Shown piece by piece: positions 1 through 7,098 of a stretch of 35,488 nt of DNA. The position numbers and the translations under genes were made by a program. Source of the DNA: a virus; the IMG/VR virus record IMGVR_UViG_3300025617_000059, positions 1-35,488 of that record. One strand, given 5' to 3'. Under the pieces are notes generated by a model, which ran no database searches, was not told the origin of the DNA, and saw only the letters and a list, made by a program, of their open reading frames with translations. How positions within the stretch are numbered: the first letter of the stretch is position 1; every line of letters begins with the position of its first letter.

Positions 1-179
1 ATTTTAGTAAACGACCCGTTAGAAATAGATTGTGCAGATGTAGCATAAGCACTAAACGCAGGGCCGCTGTTCTGAGTAATACTACTCGCACTCGTCAACA
101 CCGTACCAGTCTCCGCAGGAACCGTGATGCTACCCGTGCCGTCAGCTTTCTTGATTGTGTTTACAAGGATTTCGCTCAT
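1..179 (-). CDS. Modular tail protein with start of a C1q-like domain (3' truncated by window edge)
   Basis: Only the first 59 codons are present. The start ATG (177-179) overlaps the stop of the upstream gene as ATGA. The first ~30 residues (MSEILVNTIKKADGTG, then a PAETGTVLTSAS block) nearly repeat the N-terminus of the tail protein at 33788-34822, so this is probably a shared attachment or trimerisation module. The following residues (GPAFSAYATSAQSI) look like the opening strand of the C1q/TNF-like heads common on phage tail proteins. The remainder is outside the window. If the window is circular, the frame reads on without a stop into the tail gene at the right edge. Calling it a tail protein is safe; the C1q-like head is inferred from a short stretch. 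Confidence 0.75.
   Translation of the reverse strand, partial: MSEILVNTIKKADGTGSITVPAETGTVLTSASSITQNSGPAFSAYATSAQSISNGSFTK
136..161. repeat. 26-bp direct repeat, copy 1 (tail-gene N-terminal module)
   Basis: This 26-bp stretch is identical to 34779-34804. It encodes the KKADGT part of the shared N-terminal module. The surrounding DNA is similar but diverged, so this is a local patch of identity that could serve as a recombination site between tail genes. Confidence 0.8.
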
Positions 180-523
180 GGCTTTGGATACTCCGCTTTA
201 ACAGCCGCAATGGTAGTCTTCCATGCGTCAATGCCTTCATGGTAAATCTGATCCAGTTGGTCTGCGATGGATGGGTAGGCTGATGCACGATCCAGTTTGT
301 ATGGTGCATTGTCTGCGTCCCACTGTGCTTGTAGTTCTGCTACCTTGGCATCAAATTCTTCTTTGGTTGGCTTGGTTACACCGTCCTGAATAACAATGGC
401 GTGTTCCCAACACATACGCTGATCGTTTGGAATTGTGTTCCCGTCTGCGTCAACCTTTGCCCATCCATACCAGTTAGGAGTATCAGGACGCAGGGCTTTT
501 AATGCTCTTTGTGTAAAGTCCAT
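176..523 (-). CDS. Small tail protein, tail-assembly-chaperone-like
   Basis: The 115-residue soluble protein sits between two tail-fibre-type genes, overlapping the upstream stop by one base and the downstream start by four. The C-terminal half carries a block (about residues 80-110) with the pattern YPSIADQLDQIYHEGIDAWK, which I recall from small phage proteins annotated as tail fibre or tail assembly chaperones. The N-terminal half is rich in Trp and acidic residues and has no membrane segment. A role in folding or assembling the neighbouring adhesins is inferred from context. It could instead be a minor virion component. Confidence 0.6.
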   Translation of the reverse strand: MDFTQRALKALRPDTPNWYGWAKVDADGNTIPNDQRMCWEHAIVIQDGVTKPTKEEFDAKVAELQAQWDADNAPYKLDRASAYPSIADQLDQIYHEGIDAWKTTIAAVKAEYPKP

Positions 524-1170
524 TAGGTTTCTCCTAGTCTGATAAATACCATTGATGTTCTACTGTCTTGACTGTCCCCTGTAAATATGGCTCCAGCCCC
601 CCCGTTTCCTGCGGCGGCTCTTACATACATGGAGACCTTGTGCGTTGATGTATCTTCTACATCAAAAATAAACTCTGTAGGAACTGGAGATTGATAACTT
701 TCACCACTTGCTAAGTTATTGTACTTAGCCGCTGTTATGTTCCAGTTAGACCCGTTATCTACTGTAGTGGCAATAGAAACAGAAATATATGCGTTACCAG
801 AAGTTGCATAAAATCCAGCATGGGCCGTAATTTTCCATATTCCAGTAGAGGGGAATGTGAATACTCCAGACGATTCAGTCATTCCTGTACCAATTTTAGA
901 AAAACCGTGTGTGTCCACTCTTTCCCAGTTGTTTGGCACTATTTGAAAGGAGCTATTTGAAGGACTAAAGTCAGTGCTAATTCGCCACATGTCTGCACCA
1001 GTAATCCCAACAGCAGAGTCGAGATTAGCAACAGGGATAGATGACGCACTCGTCAACACCGTCCCCGCCTCATCAGGCAACGTCAGTGTGCGGTCTGTAT
1101 TGCTGTTGGGTGCGGCAATGGTGAACGTGCCAGTTCCCGATGCGTTGCCTTGGATTGCTACCTTACTCAT
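523..1170 (-). CDS. Modular tail protein, conserved N-terminal module plus C1q-like head
   Basis: The 215-residue protein starts MSKVAIQGNASGTG, followed by a PNSNTDRTLTLPDEAGTVL block. The same module opens the protein at the right edge of the window. Residues ~75-215 form a beta-rich domain with alternating aromatic and glycine strands (GIWKITAHAGFYATSG; RTSMVFIRLGE at the end), resembling C1q/TNF-like trimer heads on phage adhesins. A GAGGTAAC ribosome binding site precedes the ATG, which overlaps the upstream stop. It is probably a receptor-binding or tail-tip protein. The ligand cannot be predicted. Confidence 0.7.
   Translation of the reverse strand: MSKVAIQGNASGTGTFTIAAPNSNTDRTLTLPDEAGTVLTSASSIPVANLDSAVGITGADMWRISTDFSPSNSSFQIVPNNWERVDTHGFSKIGTGMTESSGVFTFPSTGIWKITAHAGFYATSGNAYISVSIATTVDNGSNWNITAAKYNNLASGESYQSPVPTEFIFDVEDTSTHKVSMYVRAAAGNGGAGAIFTGDSQDSRTSMVFIRLGET
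1045..1082. repeat. 38-bp perfect direct repeat, copy 1 (tail-gene N-terminal module)
   Basis: The 38 bp are identical to 35365-35402. They encode the PDEAGTVLTS part of the MSKVAI-type module. A 20-bp portion recurs in the 5' part of the left-edge gene (about 85-104). DNA identity falls off sharply on both sides, as expected of a shared recombination patch rather than a recent whole-gene duplication. Confidence 0.85.
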
Positions 1171-1532
1171 TCTGTTACCTCAACCCAGTTGGTTGTGTCT
1201 TCGTCCCAATCATACCGATTACCATCAGTTGGGCGTGGAACAGGAGGCTCCCAAAGACAGCTTGTTTCATTCAGTGTCCATGATGCAAAAGGTTGTGGAG
1301 ATATAAATGCGTCACGATCAGCGTCATAGGTATATCCGACCCCTGCATAGTTCTTGCGGAATGGAGTGCCGCCGTTGGAATGTATTCCTCCAACAGTGTT
1401 GTAGCTTGTGCGCTTACAAATCTGCCCACGCTTCATTGCATAATATTGTTCCCAATCAAAGTTAGACTCGTCTTTACCAACGATGACTTCGGTCACAACA
1501 TTGTTTTCATCTAAAAATGCGTAATGTGCCAT
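1167..1532 (-). CDS. Conserved marine-phage protein of unknown function (tail region)
   Basis: The 121-residue acidic, Trp-rich protein contains two recognisable segments: FRKNYAGVGYTYDADRDAFI near residues 58-77, and a C-terminal run SWTLNE..CLWEPPVP followed by DWDEDTTNWVEV. I recall this pattern from a small family widespread in marine myo- and podoviruses, usually located near tail-fibre genes. No enzymatic motif or membrane segment is visible. It overlaps the next tail gene by four bases, suggesting translational coupling. Function is unknown; a structural or fibre-assembly role is inferred from position only. Confidence 0.65.
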   Translation of the reverse strand: MAHYAFLDENNVVTEVIVGKDESNFDWEQYYAMKRGQICKRTSYNTVGGIHSNGGTPFRKNYAGVGYTYDADRDAFISPQPFASWTLNETSCLWEPPVPRPTDGNRYDWDEDTTNWVEVTE

Positions 1533-1542
1533 CTTCCTAACC

Positions 1543-2445
1543 TTATCCGAAACTTATCGTGTCTGTACCGGCAGTAATAACTGTCTGGTTCTTGCCGTTT
1601 ACAACTGAAGTAGAAGCAGTCAATCCAGAGCCAACCGTGATTTCGTAGTCTGTTGCGTAGCGCACAATAACAACCCCAGAACCACCGGCCCCACCATTTT
1701 TTGCACCGTCTCCTGCGCCACCGCCACCACCACCTGTGTTAGGGCTTCCAGCTTGCCCGACTGTTCCAGAGCTATCTCCGCCATTATCGCCACCACCACC
1801 TGTGCCTCCAGACACAACAGTATTGTTACCGCCAGCACCGCCTCCCGCAAAAAAGCCTGAATCACCCACAGATGAACCAAAGGTTGAACTGTAATCTATA
1901 CCGTCGCCTCCGTAAGATTGGCCGTCAGTATTACCAGCTTCACCAGCACCTCCGCCTCCTCCAGAGAAAGTTGTTGCATCACCGCCATTGTTTCCAAAAC
2001 CTGTTCCACCACCAGAGTTTGATTGTGTTCCGGAAGCCCCTGTTGATGTAGTATTTGTCGGTCTTCTTGCCCCACCGCCCGATCCACCACTTTCAGGATT
2101 TGCGGATTGACCCCCACCGCCACCTCCTCCGATAGCCGTAATTGCACCAAATGTAGAGTTTGACCCTGAATTAACATCAGAACCACTTGTGCTAGTGGCA
2201 CCACCAGCGCCGATTGAAATTGTATAGCTAGCGCCACGGGCAATAACCGCAGTGCTGTGATAGACCAGACCACCAGCGCCACCACCACCGCCTTGGTCAT
2301 GCGTTCCAGCGCCACCACCAGCAACAACAAGCACCGTAAGTGGAATATTTAATCCAGCTTTTACAGCACCGGATAACGCATCTAACCCGACAACCCCATC
2401 CTGTACAAGCGATACGCCTGTTGTTCCGTTTAGTTCTAGTGCCAT
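1543..2445 (-). CDS. Glycine-rich tail adhesin
   Basis: The 300-residue protein begins MALELNGTTGVSLVQDG, a module often seen at the start of phage tail proteins. A hydrophobic strand follows (PLTVLVVAGGGAG, ~35-47), then about 200 residues dominated by Gly, Ser and Asn with many runs of four to seven glycines. The glycine-rich part closes with GGSGVVIVRY. This matches the layout of glycine-rich tail domains. Distal adhesins such as gp38 of T-even-like phages are known to fold glycine-rich motifs into polyglycine-II sandwiches with receptor-binding loops. Placement directly after the main fibre supports a distal host-recognition role. The fold assignment is inference. Confidence 0.7.
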   Translation of the reverse strand: MALELNGTTGVSLVQDGVVGLDALSGAVKAGLNIPLTVLVVAGGGAGTHDQGGGGGAGGLVYHSTAVIARGASYTISIGAGGATSTSGSDVNSGSNSTFGAITAIGGGGGGGQSANPESGGSGGGARRPTNTTSTGASGTQSNSGGGTGFGNNGGDATTFSGGGGGAGEAGNTDGQSYGGDGIDYSSTFGSSVGDSGFFAGGGAGGNNTVVSGGTGGGGDNGGDSSGTVGQAGSPNTGGGGGGAGDGAKNGGAGGSGVVIVRYATDYEITVGSGLTASTSVVNGKNQTVITAGTDTISFG

Positions 2446-2446
2446 C

Positions 2447-4165
2447 TTACACCACCACCCATCTTGATCCTGTTGGTACTGTTACGGTGTAGCCTGTGTC
2501 AATCGTGATCGGCCCCGCACTTACCATGTTGTTACCTGTTGTCATCGTGTAATCCTCAGACACTGTGATCTGGTTTTCCCATCCGACGACAGCCGTGTTA
2601 CCACCTCCGACAGCTCCCCATGCAGCTCCGTCGTATCCTTCAAAGGCATCCGAGTCATCGTTGAACCGGAACATCCCTTTCACTGGAGTAGGACGCTGTG
2701 CCTCTGTACCGACTGGCAGTGTCAATGCACCAGTGGTATTGAGGATCAGGTCACCTGTCATTGTGTCGCCAGTGGTGCTGACCTTCGTCGCAATTGACGC
2801 AAGCTCTGCATACAGCGCCAGGATCTCTGTCTCGATTGCAGCCAAGCCTGAGATCGCTGTCGTCGCAACAGTGCCGTCCTCGATGTCGGCAAGGGTTGCC
2901 ATGTCTGCGGCGCGATCTGCCAGGGTGTTCATGTCAGCGACAATGGCAGCTGTTGCCAGTGTGTTCATGTCACTGACGACATCAGCTGTACCCAGAGTAT
3001 TCAAGTCAGCAATTGCGTCAGCAGTTCCAAGAAGCCCAATCTCGGTTGTCTTGGCAGCCAGCGCCTGGATGTCAGCCGAGTCGCCTGACACAGTCGTAAT
3101 CTCACTGGTGATATCTGCAAGTGCATCCATGTCTGCAACGATTGCCGCCGTTGCAAGCGTGTTCATGTCAGCAACTACGTCTGCTGTCCCCAGGGTATTC
3201 ATGTCCGCCACAACGTCTGCTGTGCCGAGCGTGTTCATGTCTGCAATGGCATCTGCTGTACCGAGCAGCGCCATCTCTGAGGTGACATTTGCAAGAGCGT
3301 CCATGTCTGCGACAATCGCTGCGGTCGCAAGTGTATTCATGTCAGCAACAACATCTGCTGTGCCAAGGGTTGCTAGATCGGCGACTGCATCAGCTGTACC
3401 GAGACGCCCGATCTCTGTCACCTTATCAGCAACTGCATCCAGGTCTGCCACAATTGCAGCAGTACCGAGCGTATTCATGTCGGCAATAGCGTCTGCTGTA
3501 CCGAGCAATGCAACCTGGGCATCAACGGCTGCTACTGCTGTGACATCCGACGCAATCGCTGCCACGTTTTGAATGGCATCCGTTGCGTCGGTGCCATCCT
3601 CGATGTCAGCCAGAGTCTTAATGTCTGTCGCAACCTCTGCCAGGGTCGTCACGTCATCTGAAGGAACGGCAGCAGCAACATCACCATTTGCGTCGAAAGA
3701 CAGGAACGCATTCACGCGATCGGCTTTCTTTGGAAGAATCATGGTAATGCCGGTCGGGTCAAAGACCGGAGCTTTGACTGACCTGGCGGTTTCTTCAGCG
3801 ATTTGCTGTACAAAGATGGTCAGAGCATCAAGCTGCTCGTTCAGAGCTGACGCCTTGAGATCACCAGCCGTCACAAAGTCAGTGGTGCGCTCAATATCTC
3901 TAGCACCAACAATGATGACCAGGTCGTCAGCATCTGGAGTCGCCGGGACGTTACCGCCTACGTTAACAACTAACGTGACTGATCCGGTGCCGTTTGCGTT
4001 GATGGTGACCGAATAGTCTGTTGTCTTAGTTAATACCGTCTCATTGAAATAAACTGCAACATCATCGTCGTCTAGAATTTCAAACGAAAAGGCATACGGA
4101 CCAACGCCTGAAGCGCCAGTAAACGAAACCTTTCTTGCTACTGCGTTAATGTTAAAGTCAGCCAT
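2447..4165 (-). CDS. Main tail fibre with T7-type N-terminus and 12-residue repeats
   Basis: The 572-residue protein has an N-terminal ~150 residues that resemble the virion-attachment domain of T7 gp17-type fibres (MADFNINAVARKVSFTG, then a beta-rich block, then DIERTTDFV...LNEQLDALTIFVQQ). The middle third is a shaft of 12-residue units of the type LGTADVVADMNT. Residues ~460-572 are a beta-rich tip with a TTGDTMTGDLILN segment, common in phage fibres. The start is supported by GGAG six bases upstream. The protein probably forms the six side fibres attached at the tail and carries the downstream-encoded adhesins or chaperones. Confidence 0.85.
   Translation of the reverse strand: MADFNINAVARKVSFTGASGVGPYAFSFEILDDDDVAVYFNETVLTKTTDYSVTINANGTGSVTLVVNVGGNVPATPDADDLVIIVGARDIERTTDFVTAGDLKASALNEQLDALTIFVQQIAEETARSVKAPVFDPTGITMILPKKADRVNAFLSFDANGDVAAAVPSDDVTTLAEVATDIKTLADIEDGTDATDAIQNVAAIASDVTAVAAVDAQVALLGTADAIADMNTLGTAAIVADLDAVADKVTEIGRLGTADAVADLATLGTADVVADMNTLATAAIVADMDALANVTSEMALLGTADAIADMNTLGTADVVADMNTLGTADVVADMNTLATAAIVADMDALADITSEITTVSGDSADIQALAAKTTEIGLLGTADAIADLNTLGTADVVSDMNTLATAAIVADMNTLADRAADMATLADIEDGTVATTAISGLAAIETEILALYAELASIATKVSTTGDTMTGDLILNTTGALTLPVGTEAQRPTPVKGMFRFNDDSDAFEGYDGAAWGAVGGGNTAVVGWENQITVSEDYTMTTGNNMVSAGPITIDTGYTVTVPTGSRWVVV
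2920..3506. repeat. 36-bp / 12-residue tandem repeats in the tail-fibre shaft
   Basis: On the coding strand the array reads as units of 36 bases encoding L(G/A)TA(D/A)xVADM(N/D)(T/A). Related units start near 3506, 3470, 3350, 3254, 3218, 3182 and onward, broken by shorter 10-residue spacers such as LANVTSEMAL. Most differences between units at DNA level are synonymous, while residues at the Leu, Ala-Asp and Met positions are kept. This indicates selection on a regular shaft structure. Similar repeats are familiar from marine phage fibres. Confidence 0.85.
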
Positions 4166-4206
4166 TTCTATCTCCGGCTAAAGTAATCTCTTTGTACCAT
4201 AAAACG

Positions 4207-7098
4207 TCACTGAACTGAATTGACTTTCAATCTCAGCTGTGCGTCATCTTGAATTAACAACTGTCGAGCAGCTGACCTGTAGTTGCTGTGGATATTTCTA
4301 ATGACCTTCATCTTGTCGGCTTTTGTCGGAAGCTCGGCATACTCAGGACTCTTGATAATGTTTTCTAGTGCGATCAAGACCGTTCCTTCAGGGTCATAAT
4401 TGTCGCCCCCTGGTAGGCGTCCAAACTGATCCATTGAGTTTGTAGTGCGAATCCACTTGTTGTACTGCTCTGCATTGAGTAGTACGCCGTCAATCTTCTG
4501 AGGTGTCCTGCTGATGCCGTCGCCTAGATCCATCATCTCTTTGTCGACAACGCTAAACTTTGCGTCCTTGATTCTAACAGGTGACCAGAACTCCCACCAA
4601 ACGCCAGTGCCTACAGTTAACTCTTCGCCCCACTCATTAAGCTTTGGCGGCAAATCCTTGTTGAAGAACGGGTTCCTAGCTTTGGCTTTTTGCAATGCAG
4701 AATAGAATCCTCTGGCAAATGCTGGCAGCGTTGTAACGTCTTCACCTAGGAATCCTTCGGATGGCAACATCGTGTTCTTTGCTTGCGTGTCGATCTGCCT
4801 GGTGACACCAGCTGTAAAGGAGCTGACAGTTGGAGCTAGTGTCAGCGCAGCCTCTGTCACCTTTTCTCCAAGAAGCCCAAACAGTGCATCAAATTTTTCT
4901 GCACCTGATGGACGTTGCATTGCAGACTGGATTTCAGAAAGCCCTTGGAGTAATGGCATTTCAATTAAGTATTCAGCCAGGCCAACAGACATGGCCATAG
5001 CCATCTCATCTAGAGTCTCTTGGTTTGTTTCATACTGAGCGTAGTACGCAAAATCAGCAGCCATTGCTAATACGCCAGAGATAGGGTCGAACCTAGAATA
5101 TGTGATTGACTTGTAGGTGCCGTCTTCCTGCCTGATGTTGATCGAGTATGGCTGGAACCCTTGGCGGCGCATTGCAGCCCTTGCCTCTTTATCAGACGGT
5201 CCAGCTCCAAAGATCCGTATTGACTGGTCTTCTCCATCTAGGCCAAAAGCCGCATACGCAAACGATCCAAAGATAGCGGAACCCATTGCTGCTTTAGCTA
5301 CAGCAACGTCTGCCTCTCGACCACCGGCTGCTAGCTTCTTATAAAAGCCAGGGTACACAAGCATTGCCGGGCTGCGCTCTAGCGTTGCCTTCATTACATT
5401 GACCGGGGTCTTAAAGAACGGCACAAACAGTTTTGCTATCGGGTGATTGAGCGCGCCCTGCATTTGAGCAAGGAAACCATCTAAGTCACCCTGGAACGTC
5501 ATGTCTCTAGCCGCCTCAACGACAGACCTCTTGACGTCCTCAGAAGGGTTGTTAATGACGTTAGCGCGCTCCAGGGCATAAGCCTTTTTAGCATCCTCTA
5601 CTGAGCCGCCAGTCTTGATTGTCATTTCGTACATATCAGACGCACGCATGGATGCAATCTGATACAGAGTGACCCGTCCACCGATCGCCTTAAAGAACTC
5701 GTCTTCTGCAAGCAAAGCCCTACCGCCTAACCTGGCGTATATTCCAAAAGCATTGACCGCTCCAGAAATAGCGCCGTCGTCAAACATCTTCCGTGGATCG
5801 CCAGTTGTGCCGATCGCTCTGCGAGTCCTGACGTCTATTTTCGACGCGAGGTCAGATGGGGTTTCGGTCAATGCTGTTTTGCCGGCCATCATAAATGCGT
5901 CAGTCAATCCAGCTCGCATTCCTTCTAACTGAGCCAAGCCTTCTCTAGCTCTGACACGGTCCTTGTTGCCCGTGACCGTAGAGCGCAGCTTGCCAAAGCC
6001 AGACGCGACAAAAGTCTCTAGCACATTCATCGCCATGTAGGTCGCGTTGCCGGCGATGTTAACCATGTGCGTCACAGGTGATGTCAGGATTGCGTTAATC
6101 CAAACTTCCGTGATCACATCCATAGACTTAGCGTTTGTTGCCTTTTTAATAAAACGCATTTGTGCAGACGGGTCTGTGATTGCCAGGTAATGGCGTCCGA
6201 CATATTCAATATCTTGCGAGGTCTTGGCGCCGAATAAAGTCAGCTCTTCAATAACTGATGGCACTCCGCGACGCTGTAGTTCTCCGGCTAGCTGCACTGT
6301 GCGCGCTGCCTCGGAGACAGTGCCAGATAGATTCTCTGCTACCCGACCACTAACCGTCGCCATTTGTAAGGCAGCCATCATTGCTGCTTCACGCTCTGGG
6401 CCAGTTGGCATTTGGAACGCCTCAGAAAACGCTGACCGAGATTGCTTGATCAATTGACTGTACGCCAACATTCCCGCTAGGAAATCTTCTGGCGGTAACA
6501 CATCGCCTGGCTGGCGTTTTGCTAGATCAAACACAACCTGGTCTAAGCCGCGCTCTTGGGCCATGACCATCATTTGCTCAAAGGTGATCGTTCCGCGCCG
6601 AGCCTTTTCAAACAGTCCTTGGTTTGCGTCCTTAAACTTTGCCAGGTAGTCAGCGGCATCAAACTCACCGCCAGCCTCAAAGATAGCTGGGAAGTTTAAT
6701 CCTTTCGCGTATTCACCGCCGAGCTGTTCATTGATTAGCCTTAGCTCATCTGGGTCTGCTGGCGCCACGACGATTGTCCGGCCAACCTGTTGAATCGGTG
6801 GAGGTGGAGCAGCATCCATTGTGACGCGCTTCTCAGCCTCTAGCGCCCTGTCCTTAACTGCCTCTAGTCCAGACTTAATTACTGACCCAAGGCCAGCAAC
6901 CTGTACAGGCTCTGGATTAGCAATGACGTCGTCTTCTGGCTCTAAGGCATCGGGCTGGTAGGTAGCCTCAGTGGTGGCATCCTCGGCTTGCATTTGATCA
7001 ACAACAGGATCAATTGCTTCATTGGTCTTGAGCGCTTTCGTCTCCAGTGCGGCGACGATCGTGTCTTCAACTTTATCGTTTATCTTCTGCTCGATCAC
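4207..7098 (-). CDS. Large internal virion (DNA-ejection) protein
   Basis: The 963-residue protein is encoded after the tail tubular genes, the position of the T7 gp16-type ejection protein. It starts with GTG overlapping the previous stop (GTGA). Residues 1-110 are acidic and proline-rich, followed by long predicted helices. Moderately hydrophobic stretches (SPVTHMVNIAGNATYMAMNVLE; MGSAIFGSFAYAAFGL) could insert in the membrane. A segment HPIAKLFVPFFKTPVNVMK resembles one I recall from large polyvalent or ejection proteins of other phages. I see no clear lysozyme or transglycosylase motif. It probably helps form the channel that carries DNA into the cell. The exact activity is unknown. Confidence 0.7.
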   Translation of the reverse strand: MIEQKINDKVEDTIVAALETKALKTNEAIDPVVDQMQAEDATTEATYQPDALEPEDDVIANPEPVQVAGLGSVIKSGLEAVKDRALEAEKRVTMDAAPPPPIQQVGRTIVVAPADPDELRLINEQLGGEYAKGLNFPAIFEAGGEFDAADYLAKFKDANQGLFEKARRGTITFEQMMVMAQERGLDQVVFDLAKRQPGDVLPPEDFLAGMLAYSQLIKQSRSAFSEAFQMPTGPEREAAMMAALQMATVSGRVAENLSGTVSEAARTVQLAGELQRRGVPSVIEELTLFGAKTSQDIEYVGRHYLAITDPSAQMRFIKKATNAKSMDVITEVWINAILTSPVTHMVNIAGNATYMAMNVLETFVASGFGKLRSTVTGNKDRVRAREGLAQLEGMRAGLTDAFMMAGKTALTETPSDLASKIDVRTRRAIGTTGDPRKMFDDGAISGAVNAFGIYARLGGRALLAEDEFFKAIGGRVTLYQIASMRASDMYEMTIKTGGSVEDAKKAYALERANVINNPSEDVKRSVVEAARDMTFQGDLDGFLAQMQGALNHPIAKLFVPFFKTPVNVMKATLERSPAMLVYPGFYKKLAAGGREADVAVAKAAMGSAIFGSFAYAAFGLDGEDQSIRIFGAGPSDKEARAAMRRQGFQPYSINIRQEDGTYKSITYSRFDPISGVLAMAADFAYYAQYETNQETLDEMAMAMSVGLAEYLIEMPLLQGLSEIQSAMQRPSGAEKFDALFGLLGEKVTEAALTLAPTVSSFTAGVTRQIDTQAKNTMLPSEGFLGEDVTTLPAFARGFYSALQKAKARNPFFNKDLPPKLNEWGEELTVGTGVWWEFWSPVRIKDAKFSVVDKEMMDLGDGISRTPQKIDGVLLNAEQYNKWIRTTNSMDQFGRLPGGDNYDPEGTVLIALENIIKSPEYAELPTKADKMKVIRNIHSNYRSAARQLLIQDDAQLRLKVNSVQ

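Noticed and set aside
1620-2330. Two - strand frames (86 and 144 codons) inside the glycine-rich adhesin
   Set aside because: The products are Val/Leu-rich artefacts of glycine codons read in another frame, with no ribosome binding site.
1-2445. Diversity-generating retroelement acting on the tail genes (considered because of the Bbp19-like protein shared with phage BPP-1)
   Set aside because: No reverse transcriptase, template/variable repeat pair or C-type-lectin-like variable domain was found.
2565-4016. Long + strand open frames (335 and 147 codons) opposite the main tail fibre
   Set aside because: They are antisense to a well-supported tail fibre; the apparent repeats only mirror the 36-base units and no ribosome binding site or plausible domain is seen.
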